Positions 46,171 to 56,617 are shown, numbered from the stretch's first letter. The stretch: 64,000 bases of DNA from Arthrospira sp. PCC 9108 (GCA_016745315.1 CP066886.1:3658501-3722500), one strand, 5' to 3'. The notes: generated from the sequence alone by a model not told the origin. Program-made: numbers and translations.

Positions 46171-46213
46171 TGAATGGGAGGGGTAGACCGTGAGGTCTAT
46201 CTCGACCCCTAAT

Positions 46214-46915
46214 CCCAGTAGGAAAATACAAGTCTGGAAAAACAGGGGGACCCACGAGCCGATTAATCGGACATAAAACCCACATAAAACCCAGCCAAAA
46301 AGCAGTTAAAGCTAATACAGAAGTGATTAAAGGTGTAATTAAAAAACACAAAACAGCACCTCAATCAGCCCTAATAAACAAACTAAACCCAATAATACGG
46401 GGATAGTCTAATTACTACTCAGGGGTAGTCTCAACCGAGACCTTCAGCAAACTAGACAACATAATCTGGCAAATGTTACGGGCATGGACAGTTTCAAGAT
46501 ACGGAAAGGCCACTTATGAAAAGCTGAGAAATTATCTTAGACCAGGAACGGTCAAACTCAGCAATGGGAAAGAAAGGCATGAAAGTTGGTTCTTCAAAAC
46601 CAAAGATGGATTTACATTGTGGAAACATAATTGGACTCCGATTGTCAGACACACCCTAATACGCCCTGACGCAACACTTTATGACGGAAATTGGACTTAC
46701 TGGGCAACCAGAAAAGGACAAGCAATAGAAACGCCAACAAGGGTAGCCAAACTACTCAAGAAGCAAAAGGGTAGGCGTACCTGGTGCGGGCCATACTTTA
46801 CCTCATCAGATTTAGTGGAAGTAGACCACACTGTACCTCGAAGCCAAGGCGGAAAGGATGAATACAAGAATCTTCAGCTACTACACCGCCACACCCGCGA
46901 CGATAAAACCAGCAA
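46214..46915 (+). pseudogene. Second, truncated intron-encoded protein (maturase and HNH part)
   Basis: Begins at VGKYKSGKTGGPTSRLIGHK and repeats the last ~230 residues of the upstream protein at about 80% identity, with a TAG at 46406 and a changed HNH core (RTWCGPYF, VDHTVPRSQGG). It is a relic of another intron copy joined exactly at the 3' end of the first, so probably formed by homing into a related intron or by recombination. Confidence 0.8.
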
Positions 46916-46968
46916 TTCTCATTTTGGAAATTCAACTGCTATCGGGTGGGATGTCTAACTCGAGACCC

Positions 46969-48237
46969 TCAAGCATAAAGGCCAGAAGGTGGTCCCAACT
47001 GTCGAAGTACAGTCTGGGTAAGCGCGCGCAAATCATTAAAGAAGGTTTGGCGCTTCGGTAAGTGCGCTCGTAGCAACTGGTACTTGTTATCGAGCAACTC
47101 CTGCAGGGTGTGGAAGAGCAGCGAGAGGATGTTGATGGTCCGGAGCAAGGAAGAAAGATGCTGCTTGCCATGGCCAAAATTGTGTTCGAGATGGTAGCCC
47201 TTGGTCTTGAGAGTGTTGTTGTTCTCATTCTCAACTTTCCAACGAGTCCGCCCGGCCCGAACCACCTCGGCTACATTCTCATCGCTGAGAGGATAATTCG
47301 TGGCCAAGGAGTTGTGATAGGTTACCTGGCCATCAGCGGTGGTGACAGTAAGTTCGCACCAGTTAACCAACAGGACCTCATCGCTATCTTTGAGGGGGAC
47401 TCCGTTGAGATAGCGGTAGGTATAGGTTTTCTCGACTTTACCAGTCCACTTCTTGGTCGTGAGGGTCGGGAGTTCGATGCCCTCTAGGTGTTCATAGAGG
47501 GTAGTATGAGACTCGGGGCGACAGACGACGATGAAGTTAAGTTGCTGCTCTAAAAACTGCTGACACAACGGTTGGTGGCAATAGAGGTCATCCCCTCAAA
47601 CCGTGACATTCAAAGCCCTCAAGCATTGTTCTTGCCTCGATAGCCAGCGTTTGGCGGCGGCATTCTCACAGTCTTGCTTATCATGACCATCTTGGGGCAC
47701 GATAAATTCGGGGACTAAGGGAATCACATGATTCTGTCCCGGACAGACGATGACTGGAGTGACAACACTATGGAAGTAATGGGTTTTTCCTGACTTCTGG
47801 GTGCGCGTTGAACAGTGGGGACAGTGAATTTGGTCGGAACTGAAGTATTCGGTGCCATCCAACGCGACTAATAGACTGTCCCCTGGGCAACGGAAGTCTT
47901 CTAACTGCCCCTGGGCTTCCAAGACTTGTAGGATATCCTCAAACACTGGAAACAGGTGCTCTGGGGACACGGCATCTAATAAGTCCCGAATCTGGTTATC
48001 ACAGGGAATTCGATGAACTCCAAACAGACTTTGGGCATTGCTCTTGCCTTTACTCCCCTCCATCAGACGTTGATAAGCCAGAAACGACGGAGTTTGAGTA
48101 AAAAACACACTAAACGCACTTAAAGCGGCATCCTCCATTCCATAGCGGCGATTTTTACCCCGGCGCTTGTCCGGTAGCGATGACAAGCACTGGCGGAAAG
48201 AACCGACTAGAGTCTCAAAGCCACCTGGCTTTTTCAA
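46969..48237 (-). pseudogene. DDE transposase (IS4/ISNCY-like) with in-frame TGA
   Basis: N-terminal 213 codons (48237-47596) run to LNVTV, then TGA, and the same frame continues GDDLYCHQPLCQQFLEQQLN to 46969. The motif VALDGTEYFSS holds the first catalytic Asp; VENENNNTLKTKGYHLEHN looks like the glutamate region. The TGA stands where a Leu or Trp codon would suit. Terminal inverted repeats not found. Start taken at TTG 48237. Confidence 0.75.
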
Positions 48238-48478
48238 CGGCTCTGGCGCTCCTGGGTTTCTTGGATGTCATTACGATACAGGGATGCTGGGGACTTGAAC
48301 AGGTTTTCGCCAAAATGAGAATTGCTGGATTCGGACAAGTTGAGTTGACCCGTAGCAGTCTCAGATGTTATGCTGATGACTGAACGAGGTAGATTCACGT
48401 CGCTCATATTCAAGTTCCTTTTTACTAAGGATGATGGGGAGGAAGGGGAAACGAACAGGTTTCCCTTTCCTTTTGAAA

Positions 48479-48775
48479 TTAAGACTTGTGAACTTTGAAA
48501 AGCAGTCCAATCGGTCTGGTTATTTGGGGATTCCGTTGGATGGAATCCTCAATTTCTGCTATGTAGTGGGCTACCTCCTCATCTGATAAGTTGAACACAG
48601 ACCTTTGAGCAGTCCGTCTTAAATGCCGTCCGATTTGTTGCTGCCCGTTGGCGGCGACTTGTCGCTCTGCCAGCATCCAAGCCAAACAAGTGACCAGGAA
48701 AATCCGCTGATGTTTTTTGTCCAGGCGGTGAAACCCGCTAGGCAAATTGGCGGCCTCGGCTTTTGGTTTGACCAT
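48479..48775 (-). CDS. Unrecognised 98-aa protein of accessory island
   Basis: From ATG 48775 starts MVKPKAEAANLPSGFHRLDK. Helical, with HQRIFLVTCLAWMLAERQVA in the middle. The palindrome ACCTATATATAGGT lies just upstream (48787-48800) and could be its operator or overlap its -10. A TTG at 48829 would add 18 residues but ignores that. Function unknown. Confidence 0.5.
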   Translation of the reverse strand: MVKPKAEAANLPSGFHRLDKKHQRIFLVTCLAWMLAERQVAANGQQQIGRHLRRTAQRSVFNLSDEEVAHYIAEIEDSIQRNPQITRPIGLLFKVHKS

Positions 48776-48786
48776 AGGCTTTTTAC

Positions 48787-48800
48787 CTATATATAGGGTG
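48787..48800. promoter_or_regulatory. 14-bp palindrome upstream of 98-aa gene
   Basis: ACCTATATATAGGT. The half TTACCTATAT recurs at 50121 and at 51229 (upstream of the small recombinase). Confidence 0.5.
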
Positions 48801-48946
48801 TGCTTTTGCGATCGCCTGACCAACCCCAAGGCGATCGCATAAATCTACCAGCTTCCCCGCTCTCAACATCCGGCTTTTTACCTATCGCGCTCGAATAATG
48901 GAAGACCCGCAGCACGCTGTACGGGGAAAACAAGAAGTCAGTCTCG

Positions 48947-49251
48947 ATGACGTTAACGGAAACAGCCGTCGGGCTACTGGATCAGATGGCTATGGAGCTA
49001 AATCTGAATCGGTCCGAATTGGTGGAACAGATTGCCAGGGGGATAATTTCCAGCCAAGCGGGGAAAGTGTCCCCGGAACAGGCGGGAAAATTTTAGAGCT
49101 GTTGGAGGAGTTGTTTGCTGGTTTTCATGAGTATGTCAAAAGCCATGAAACTCGATTGGAGGAAAGACTGCAAGCAAATCGAGACTATCAATCTCAAATG
49201 AAAAAAACAAATGGAGAACATCCGACAGAAGATTCTCCAACAGGTTTCTAA
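48947..49251 (+). CDS. Ribbon-helix-helix type DNA-binding protein, frameshifted
   Basis: From ATG 48947: MTLTETAVGLLDQMAMELNL, then NRSELVEQIARGIIS, the usual cyanobacterial RHH pattern (TPTAVGLLD...SRSELIE). After EQAGK the frame hits TAG; another frame continues ILELLEELFAGFHEYVKSH to 49251. The shift lies in GGCGGGAAAATTTT near 49095. RHH proteins often control plasmid or island genes. Either a 50-aa short form or a ~101-aa frameshift product. Confidence 0.62.
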
Positions 49252-49260
49252 ATAAATTAA

Positions 49261-49296
49261 GCGCCCTTCGTGTCCACGAAGGGTGCTTTCTATTTT
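49261..49296 (+). terminator. Rho-independent terminator
   Basis: GCGCCCTTCGTG, TCCA loop, CACGAAGGGTGC, then a T-rich run, 9 bp after the RHH gene. Confidence 0.85.
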
Positions 49297-49331
49297 GGCA
49301 CGCTGCTAAACCCTCAAGAAACAAATGGACT

Positions 49332-49520
49332 ATGGCACAACACTTTTCTAACCTTCAAACTGTCACCGGTGAAAAGGCGATCGCTCATAAAGTCACCGAT
49401 TCCGTCACCCTGGGTGACGCAAAAGTTAAAAATTTAAACGCGCCGTTACGCGCGATCGCTCATAACCCGACCGACACAATCCCAAGCGTTCCCCCAGAAG
49501 TGCTGGAACTTCAGTCCTAA
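49332..49520 (+). CDS. Unrecognised 62-aa protein
   Basis: Starts MAQHFSNLQTVTGEKAIAHK. Contains the first of three CGTCACCCTGGGTGACG palindromes (49403-49419). Its end runs into 21-bp direct repeats. Low confidence that it is a real gene. Confidence 0.4.
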   Translation: MAQHFSNLQTVTGEKAIAHKVTDSVTLGDAKVKNLNAPLRAIAHNPTDTIPSVPPEVLELQS

Positions 49521-49555
49521 GTGCTGGAACTTCAGTCCTAAGTGCTGGAACTTCG
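49498..49555. repeat. 21-bp direct repeat, 2.7 copies
   Basis: Unit AAGTGCTGGAACTTCAGTCC plus T, in phase with codons. It includes the end of the 62-aa frame and the GTG start of the next one. Confidence 0.85.
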
Positions 49556-49760
49556 AGACCTTATCGGGAGGAATTATGCAGCTTTCCGCCAAGTCGCCCG
49601 TTATCTTGATGTGGCGATCGCCCTAATTCATGAAAACCGTCCCTTTCTAGCGAGGCTTTTCTTGGTTCGCAGCATAGCCAAAAACTCACAATCGATACTT
49701 TTGGCTATAAATAGTCGAACGATACCTGGGGAAGATGATGATAGGGGGTCAGGCCGATGA
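49542..49760 (+). CDS. Unrecognised 72-aa protein
   Basis: GTG start within the third 21-bp repeat; LRDLIGRNYAAFRQVARYLD and helices after. Its stop overlaps the next ATG by 4 bp (ATGA), so it is likely translated with the 182-aa gene. Confidence 0.5.
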   Translation: MLELRDLIGRNYAAFRQVARYLDVAIALIHENRPFLARLFLVRSIAKNSQSILLAINSRTIPGEDDDRGSGR

Positions 49761-50305
49761 AGGGAAAATCTAAGTCACCGGGGCAGCTTTCCCTCTCAAT
49801 TCCGTCACCCTGGGTGACGGATTCTGAAAGTGTAGAACCATTCGATCCTTTTTGGGATGATATGGCTGTCTTGAAACATCTTAGGGACTGTCCCAATCAA
49901 GACCACAAACAACTCGCTCAATCCACTGATATCCCGGTGTCTCGTGTAGTCAAGTCTCTGGAAAGGTTACGCGAGAAAGGTAAGGTTAAGTATTTGGGAT
50001 GGATAGCCGTCACCCTGGGTGACGAAAATTTATCCCCGGTGAACACTTTTCAGAGCGATCGCCTAACTGTTCGCTGGAAAGCTAAGTCAACCGCCCAAGA
50101 CACCAACGGGAATAAATATGCTTACCTATATAGGGGAAAAAAGCAGGTTTGTTACCTTGCCGGCCCCCATCTATCGGAAAAAGCTAAAGCGATCGCCAAC
50201 CAAGTAGAACAGTGGATCGAGTCCGGCTTGTCTCTCGAAGCTATCCTAGAAAAACTTCCCGCACTTAAATCGGGTGGTTGGAAATCCCCAGATAGCAACT
50301 CCTAA
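49757..50305 (+). CDS. HTH DNA-binding protein, 182 aa
   Basis: Residues about 35-75 form a winged HTH (LKHLRDCPNQDHKQLAQSTD, IPVSRVVKSLERLREKGKV). The C-terminal part is a beta segment (RLTVRWKAKST, YAYLYRGKKQVCYLAG) that resembles small arm-type domains, then helices. Holds two of the three GTCACCC palindromes. Probably a regulator or replication initiator of this island. Confidence 0.6.
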   Translation: MKGKSKSPGQLSLSIPSPWVTDSESVEPFDPFWDDMAVLKHLRDCPNQDHKQLAQSTDIPVSRVVKSLERLREKGKVKYLGWIAVTLGDENLSPVNTFQSDRLTVRWKAKSTAQDTNGNKYAYLYRGKKQVCYLAGPHLSEKAKAIANQVEQWIESGLSLEAILEKLPALKSGGWKSPDSNS

Positions 50306-50582
50306 ATTTTCCACAGGGGGAGACTTTACTCCCCCGAAAAATTTTATGATTTTACAGAAAAATTAATGAGCATTTTCCAACCCTAAACAGCGCTATTTGC
50401 TACTGTAAAATGGTTAGCGCCGTTGGCTGTGTGTAAGAGTCTTTGATGTTTTAGACAAAATACCAAGCAGCCCGGTTTAGTGCTAAAATTGGCGGAATCT
50501 AGGGCAGTTACTTCTCGATCTGTGTTTGGCTAGTAGCACCCACTTTCCTCTGATGTCTGGCAACCTTAAGTCATCGACTGCC

Positions 50583-51170
50583 TTAGATTTCATCGATCGC
50601 GTCTCGGATTTTTTGAGGATCAGCATCAATGTAGCGCTGCAAAGATGCCATAGATTTGTGACCTGTGATAGCCATGATGGTTCTGGTATTGACTCCCTTG
50701 TTATAAAGTTTGGTAATGAAAGTGCGGCGGTAACTGTGAAGCGAGTAACCCTCATTTTGTAAACCCAGTTGAGCGATCGCTTTCCGGTGAAAAGAGTCGA
50801 ACGCTTGAACTGTCACGGGCTTGGATATATCAGATGGGCTGGGAAATAGAAAATCGCCGCCACCGATGCGGTAGGTTCCAAGAATCTCTCTAAGTTTTTG
50901 GGAGATGGGAACTTGGCGGACTCCCCCATCTTTCCCGCCCGATCGCTTCCTAGTTTCAGACCGAAAGGTAATTTCTGGTAAGGCAATGTGGGAAGCTGGG
51001 GAAACATAAACATCAGGGACTCGTAGTAACCTCACCGCTCCTACTCGTTCACCGGTGTACATCAAGATGGCAAGTAAAGTTTGCTGCCAGGGATATTTAC
51101 AGCGTTTGATTATCTTGTCGGCGATCGCATCAGGAATGATTGATGCTTTACCAATGCGGTTTTTTTTCAT
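50583..51170 (-). CDS. Small tyrosine recombinase, 195 aa
   Basis: Catalytic domain only: TGERVGAVRLL (first Arg), SLHSYRRTFITKL (His and second Arg), ITGHKSMASLQRYID (His and Tyr). No N-terminal core-binding domain, so it is shorter than usual integrases. Unrelated to the 485-aa family except in the catalytic motifs. Faces away from element B; it may serve the island 48.4-51.2 kb. Confidence 0.85.
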   Translation of the reverse strand: MKKNRIGKASIIPDAIADKIIKRCKYPWQQTLLAILMYTGERVGAVRLLRVPDVYVSPASHIALPEITFRSETRKRSGGKDGGVRQVPISQKLREILGTYRIGGGDFLFPSPSDISKPVTVQAFDSFHRKAIAQLGLQNEGYSLHSYRRTFITKLYNKGVNTRTIMAITGHKSMASLQRYIDADPQKIRDAIDEI

Positions 51171-51375
51171 GAATTCGTGTCTGTAGGGAATTTCCCCCAG
51201 TTGCCTAGCCGACGAGGCAAAGCGATCGGCTTACCTATATGACTATTGTAGGGTTCGGGCGGGGAGAATATTAGTTTTCGCGCCGACTTGGGGGAAAGTT
51301 TGGCGGCGAGCGATCGGATCAGCCTTCTCTATATTTGTTTACTAACCGGTAATACTCTCCCCTATTTTTGTGAAT

Positions 51376-52338
51376 TTACCAATCCTCCCATGGTAAAAAC
51401 TGCGTTATCTCAAATTCTCCCCCTTGTTTTGGGTCTGTGCTGTTGGGCGTGTAAATGCAACGGCAAAGTCCTAATCCGGGAGCTAAAAAAGAACCTTCAG
51501 CTTTAAACAGCAAAATATAGCGAGACAGAGTAGGAGTCAGATTAAAAGCTCCCCCTGTGTCAGGAACTGTAATAACAGAGCATCGATTTGTTATCCATTT
51601 TTCAAGATTATCTATGTCAATATGTGAACTCAAAACATTAGAAAACAATGCAACTTGAGATATTGCCATCCACATGGTTTCACGAGGACATAGTAAAATC
51701 TCGATATTAGTTCCTTCCTTGATAACAGACGTAGAAATTCCGTCATTCCCAATGTATGCATAAAGATTATTGGTAATATTAAAAACATATTGTTTACCGG
51801 GCAAAAAAACATCAAATTGCCAGGCTCTAACTGCTCCCTCTGTTGTAGTCCACGTTCCCCAGAACCTATTATAAGTATCTACGTCATCATAATTAACTTG
51901 AGAATCAGAACTTATAAACGATGGAAGTTTGTTTATATTGGAATCTAAGGAAATAAACGGTCTAATTGATAAATCTGGGATAGGCATATCGTCCTCGATT
52001 TCGCTTCCTATGTTGTAGTCAATTTCCGTATCTTGGCGCACCCAGATAGAGAGAATCTGAGTTGTGGGGCTGCTTGCTAAAACACCAATCCCCCCATCAC
52101 TCCCATCGGAATAGAAGCCATTTTCAAAAACAGGTAAGGATAAATCAGACCCTACCCACCGAATAGAAAAAGGATTGTCGGCTTGGATGGTGATTTCCCG
52201 ACGGACTAATAATGGCGTGGCGGGGACTATTTCAATCTCTTCCCCTGCGGTGAGTTGAAAATAACCTGACTTAATATGGCGATAATAAGCGCCGCCGCCC
52301 CCGCCATAGGTAGGACGCATTTCAAACCGAATAGGCAT
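51376..52338 (-). CDS. Unrecognised 320-aa beta-rich protein at the edge of element B
   Basis: Starts MPIRFEMRPTYGGGGGAYYR. Predicted beta-rich throughout, with YFQLTAGEEIEIVPATPLLV and IWVRQDTEIDYNIGSE. It stands at the position of the leftward fibre operon of element A, divergent from the next gene, so a spike or receptor-binding protein is a fair guess. No domain recognised. Confidence 0.6.
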   Translation of the reverse strand: MPIRFEMRPTYGGGGGAYYRHIKSGYFQLTAGEEIEIVPATPLLVRREITIQADNPFSIRWVGSDLSLPVFENGFYSDGSDGGIGVLASSPTTQILSIWVRQDTEIDYNIGSEIEDDMPIPDLSIRPFISLDSNINKLPSFISSDSQVNYDDVDTYNRFWGTWTTTEGAVRAWQFDVFLPGKQYVFNITNNLYAYIGNDGISTSVIKEGTNIEILLCPRETMWMAISQVALFSNVLSSHIDIDNLEKWITNRCSVITVPDTGGAFNLTPTLSRYILLFKAEGSFLAPGLGLCRCIYTPNSTDPKQGGEFEITQFLPWEDW

Positions 52339-52376
52339 TTATAGTAAAATGGAATGAGTTGTCTCTATTGTCGCAT

Positions 52377-52796
52377 ATGAACATCACGCCGGGACTTTAT
52401 CCCGATTTTTCTGAAACTACCTTAGAAGCCTTAGTTTTAGCAATGGGGCGGCAATTGTTGCAAAGGCAGAAAAACTTAGTCGTTAATATCACCGGGAAAG
52501 ATATTATGGATCTGTCTCTGGATGAGGAGGCTTCTGTTGTTAATCTGGATATTGACGAGTTAGAAGGTTTTATTGATGACGGTGCGATCGCAGTAGTAGA
52601 ACCATTTCTTGTGGGCTTTCAACCCGGAACGGGTAGCTATCCTTTTAATCAACAAAATCTATGTAGCGCTCTACTGCATTTGGTAATGTATCAACACGCC
52701 GCCGAATTTAGCCCCACACTCAATCCCGAACCCGCCAGAAAACATTGTGAGTTTACCATAGGACTAACATTCGTGGAAGTGGAACTTATCCATTAA
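52377..52796 (+). CDS. Unrecognised 139-aa protein, first gene of element B rightward run
   Basis: Starts MNITPGLYPDFSETTLEALV from ATG 52377; a TTG at 52359 is possible. Mixed alpha/beta, with TIGLTFVEVELIH at the end. The element A genes contain no clear counterpart. After the stop, 52797-52891 holds no gene I can support. Confidence 0.55.
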   Translation: MNITPGLYPDFSETTLEALVLAMGRQLLQRQKNLVVNITGKDIMDLSLDEEASVVNLDIDELEGFIDDGAIAVVEPFLVGFQPGTGSYPFNQQNLCSALLHLVMYQHAAEFSPTLNPEPARKHCEFTIGLTFVEVELIH

Positions 52797-52891
52797 TACT
52801 TACCATTACTTTAACAGACTATCCTGTAATCATTAGCTACAGCGACGGCATGACTTCAACCGCACAACCATACTTATTAACGCCTTAAACT

Positions 52892-53764
52892 ATGGCAGAA
52901 AATCGCTGATCAGAAACCGACACATTTTCATTTGAAATTAATGAAAGTAATGCCAGTAATTATGTTACAGACCCATTAACACTTTTGGCTGTCTCTGATG
53001 TCGTCAACTCAATGTCTAACAATATTGACCCTAGATGGCTATGGCGTGCTAATGTTTTCCTAGAAAGTCTCACCGCCTCAGTTTGGTGTCCAAGTTTTCC
53101 CCGGTCTCCTTATCCTGAATTTTACCCAGAGGATTCGGCGGCAGAAAGAGCAGCCAAATTAATGAAATTAGAGAGCAATCATCCTAAATTTGGGTGGCAA
53201 TTGCTTAGAAGAAAAAGCGCTAGGTTCATGGGTCGAGGCAGCTTGTCCTGTTATTCAAAACCGAGGGAGGCGGTTTTATGTTCCTCTAATTAATCCTTAC
53301 TTAACAGCAAACGAGGTCAAAATACTTGGCAGTGCTGACCAATTGGGTGTAAGTTTTAAGGATTATGGCAACGGCATATTAGGGGGCGGTTCAATAGCCA
53401 GTAATCGCATCTATGACACTCTTTACATCGAGGGAGAACATAGAGTAGAATTAGATTTAATATTGATGGCTAAACGTCCGGCTAATACAGTGATGAACAC
53501 AGTCACTGTAAGCCCTAATCCCATGTTAATAGCCCCCGCTAATCTAAGCCGTGCTTATTTTGAAATTCAAAATCAGGGAGAAATTGAGCTCCTTTGGGGT
53601 TTTGGCACATTGGGAAGTGACGCGACAAGCCATCCATTCAAAATGCCACCCGGCAGATTTATTATCCAGGTAATGTAGCCGGATTTATACCAACTGACGC
53701 GATATGGGCAAAAGTAAAAGAGGGAACGACAACTGTTCTGATTATGGAGAGTTATTATCAATGA
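52892..53764 (+). pseudogene. Relative of the element A 264-aa protein, one stop and two frameshifts
   Basis: ATG 52892, TGA at 52907-52909, then SETDTFSFEINESNASNYVT in the same frame; shift near 53180 into NCLEEKALGSWVEAACPVIQ; shift near 53655 into GNVAGFIPTDAIWAKVKEGT; stop at 53762. Shared blocks with 23359-24153 are YPEFYPEDS, APANLSRAYFEIQNQ and the C-terminal beta domain. Three lesions make it a pseudogene. It also shows that the leftward gene of A lies on the plus strand here. Confidence 0.7.
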
Positions 53765-54212
53765 CCACAGCTTTATATAGCAGTGAAAATACCGAGGATT
53801 TAAGTTATCTACCAGAGGGACAATATGAAGTAGATGCAGTTAATTTGTGGAATAGTGATTTATCATCAATGCTTTATGCTAAAAAGGTGATATTCAAACG
53901 CCACTTTTTGCTTCCCGGTTCTCCATCTGATGCTTTTCCTTTCATTCGAGAGTTAAAAGCCTTGGCTAATGTTCCCATACAATACAGGACAATTAATGAA
54001 TTTCCGAAAACGGATCGACAAACGGATAAAACGGATTTAAGACGCAATATAACTATCGTTTTCTTGTTGAGCAATGGTTAGAGAGAATTGAGTATCTATG
54101 CCAAACTTTTGACTTTTTAGAAGTGTTGCCAGTCACTGCCATGTTAATGTCTTGGAGAAGCCCGTATCTGCCTAATGCTTATTTTTATGCTAAAAAAACG
54201 GGAAACCATTAA
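53761..54212 (+). pseudogene. Unrecognised ~150-aa protein, frameshifted
   Basis: ATG overlaps the previous stop. Starts MTTALYSSENTEDLSYLPEG; near 54050 the frame would stop, but the alternative continues YNYRFLVEQWLERIEYLCQT to 54212. The pattern of a beta start and aromatic helix fits phage tail-completion proteins, but no match is claimed. Its end overlaps the next small gene. Confidence 0.5.
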
Positions 54213-54333
54213 GTCGGTTTCTTTGGAAGCGATCGAGGCGATGGAACCAGAATGGCTGACTGATAATCGGGTGTTGTCTGAGGAGGGATGGAGGCAATTA
54301 TTTATTAATTGGGATGAGGAATTTTTGTCATGA
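54187..54333 (+). CDS. Unrecognised 48-aa protein
   Basis: MLKKRETIKSVSLEAIEAME and on to WGDEEFLS-type acidic end; its TGA overlaps the next ATG (ATGA). Small and acidic, no motif. Confidence 0.5.
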   Translation: MLKKRETIKSVSLEAIEAMEPEWLTDNRVLSEEGWRQLFINWDEEFLS

Positions 54334-56174
54334 GAGAGGTAGAAGAGCGAAGCAGGAGGGTGAAAGACATTGTTAGAAATCGCAACTACAGGCAAGCTAT
54401 AGATGTAATAGAAAGAGAGGTCAAAAGATTAGAGGCGGATGACAAACCCAGGGCTAGAGTAAGGTTTCCCCGCGACGACGGGGATATTGATATAGACGTT
54501 GGGGGGATAGTTGATTTTGCCCGGTCGATGTTGCCAAAAGCAAGCATAGAGGCTGAGGATTTACAGGATGGTGGAACTAGGAGAGGGATAAAAACCGAAA
54601 AGATTGGCAGCACGGCTCGCGGATTTGTAGACCTTGATGAAGATGGAAACCCCAAAGGTTTTGGGGGAACAATTGACAGTATCAACGATGCAAATGTCTC
54701 GGTTTACCTTGGGGAATGCGAGCAATCGATGAGCGTAACTATTGGGGGGAAAACGGTTACCTTTGCTAGAAATGTTTGTGAAGATGATAAAGATGAGGGA
54801 GCAGACGATAATAAAGGCGGCGGTGATGAAGATAAAGGAGATGAAAGCGATGCAGGTAGGGTTGATTTAGGCATTTCCGGTCCCCCTCCAGGTTATACTG
54901 GTTGGCTTTGTATGGCTTACTGGGCACATATTCGGGTTTTTCAAACAGATCCTATAAAAAGCCAGTATGCAGATTTAGTTGAGTCATTCGCCGGGAAAAG
55001 TTTTAAAAATTTCGGATCTGACATAGAGTTGAACATTTCAATGTATAGCGCCCCTTATATTTCTGCCCCTTTAGTCAATTTAGGTTATACAAATCCAGGC
55101 TCCATTACCGCGTTTAGAAGGAAACTGCAGGAGGAAGAGGGGTTCTTACATTCTTCTACTACAATAAAAGAGAGAATATCAGTAACAAAACTGGGGAAAT
55201 TCGCTAAAGAGAGTTCTCCACGCTATTTTGCTACATCTACCAACCTAGGTCATGACGGGTATTATACCGTTGATTCTATTGCGGCTCCCTGGGTTGCTAA
55301 TCCAAATGCGGAAGGGTAACCGAAACTTTATGAACATTACTGGATTATTAGACACATTCATCAAATAGGATCGTACTCCAGATATCACCCAGTTTATCCC
55401 TGTAAATGGGTGGAGAATTATCAACCAGAGCCACCGCCAAGTCTACCAATATTAAGGAGTGATATGCTTCAATCATGCTGTGAAGATTTGACCAAGATGA
55501 CTCGGGAAATACATAAAGCCCTAGGGGTTAGGAAATTGTTAGAGAAGAACTTCCAAGTTCCGTCTAATATGATGATACCAGAAGGTAAAGGGAATCATGC
55601 AAATAAGGATTATCTGGAAATCATGTCTGACCTGTTGAAAACCATCGACAATTATGGTTTTGATGCTCCGGTTACTGTTAAAGTTCAGGATACGAATAAA
55701 GCCCAAAAAGGCGACCAGTCTATAGAGTTAAAGTTTAACTCGCTGGGGGCTATATTAAAGGCTCAGACTGAACTGTTGATTGAGTTGAAAGGTGATAGTG
55801 CTAACCGGTTAAATATTCAGATTCGCCTAGCTTATATAATGACGAGAATGTATCGGACTTTAGCTAAGTTGTACTATAGAACTTCTGCTATACTAGACGG
55901 GTTAGGGATTCCTATTGTCTCGAAGGTGGTGACTTTACCGATTGAGTTTAATGTGTTTGGTAAAAAACACTGGGGAGCTGGTAAGGGATTCGGTAAGGAT
56001 AGTAAAAAGGGTCATGAGCCTAAACTTGATTTAAACGATGAAGACACGACAGAGGCTATGTTGCCCGATTTATTAGAGATTCGTGATTATGAAATAGAGG
56101 TTGATGAGTTTAGGTTTAAAAGCACTGACCTTTATGAGATAATTTTGAATATGGCGGCTAAAATGAGGACATAA
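54330..56174 (+). pseudogene. Relative of the element A 676-aa protein, in-frame TAA
   Basis: One 614-codon frame: MREVEERSRRVKDIVRNRNY, charged linker DDKDEGADDNKGGGDEDKGD, aromatic region, TAA at 55317-55319, then PKLYEHYWIIRHIHQ and the helical part from RSDMLQSCCEDLTK to the stop at 56172. Order and the CC motif match 24232-26262. Split products would be 329 aa and about 254 aa (GTG at 55410). A point stop in an otherwise clean frame could be recent, an error, or a read-through site. Confidence 0.68.
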
Positions 56175-56176
56175 TC

Positions 56177-56617
56177 GTGACCAAAAGAAACCCCCCCCGT
56201 GGTTCCAATCGTCCCCCAAGCGATTCGGGTAGTGGTAAGAAGCCACCATCTGAAAGAGAGAAAAAAGCGGGGTTAAGAACTGATACAAACAACAGAATAG
56301 AGGAAGCGATCGCTGTCTTGGATTTTCGGCTACATTTAGACTATTTAAATATGGCTTCAGCCGTTGGGGGCGGCGACTTTGAAGAGTTTAAACGTTCTTG
56401 GTTGATGAATTATTATAATGCGATGACAGAACCGAGGTTTAAAGACAAGCCCAAAAGTCCTCCTAGTAAAACAGAGCGCCCCCGCCTCTTAAAAACTAAT
56501 GATGAGTTGATGATGAATCGCCAAATCAAATCCGACAATTTGTCATCAAGGGAAAATCTAACTGAATTTCGCCGAAGTAAAGACTTATTACCATTCGACG
56601 CTGATAATATAGGTTAA
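56177..56617 (+). CDS. Unrecognised 146-aa basic protein
   Basis: GTG start; N-terminal 45 residues basic and proline/serine-rich (PPRGSNRPPSDSGSGKKPPS), then RIEEAIAVLDFRLHLDYLNM and a basic end. Could bind DNA in the virion. The 676/565 pair in element A has no gene between, so this one is specific to B. Confidence 0.6.
   Translation: MTKRNPPRGSNRPPSDSGSGKKPPSEREKKAGLRTDTNNRIEEAIAVLDFRLHLDYLNMASAVGGGDFEEFKRSWLMNYYNAMTEPRFKDKPKSPPSKTERPRLLKTNDELMMNRQIKSDNLSSRENLTEFRRSKDLLPFDADNIG

Larger units (their letters stand above)
43575..46213 (+). mobile_element. Group II intron with broken reverse transcriptase gene
   Basis: The 5' end GTGCGAGACG fits the GUGYG consensus. Domain V is complete at 46137-46170 (GAGCCGTATGAGG..GTACGGTTC), with domain VI to about 46213. 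Between lies the intron-encoded protein. The intron follows the IS630 half by 15 bp. Confidence 0.82.

Noticed and set aside
46932..47234. Frame of 100 codons and other frames overlapping the transposase
   Set aside because: Shadow frames of the DDE transposase; no family features.
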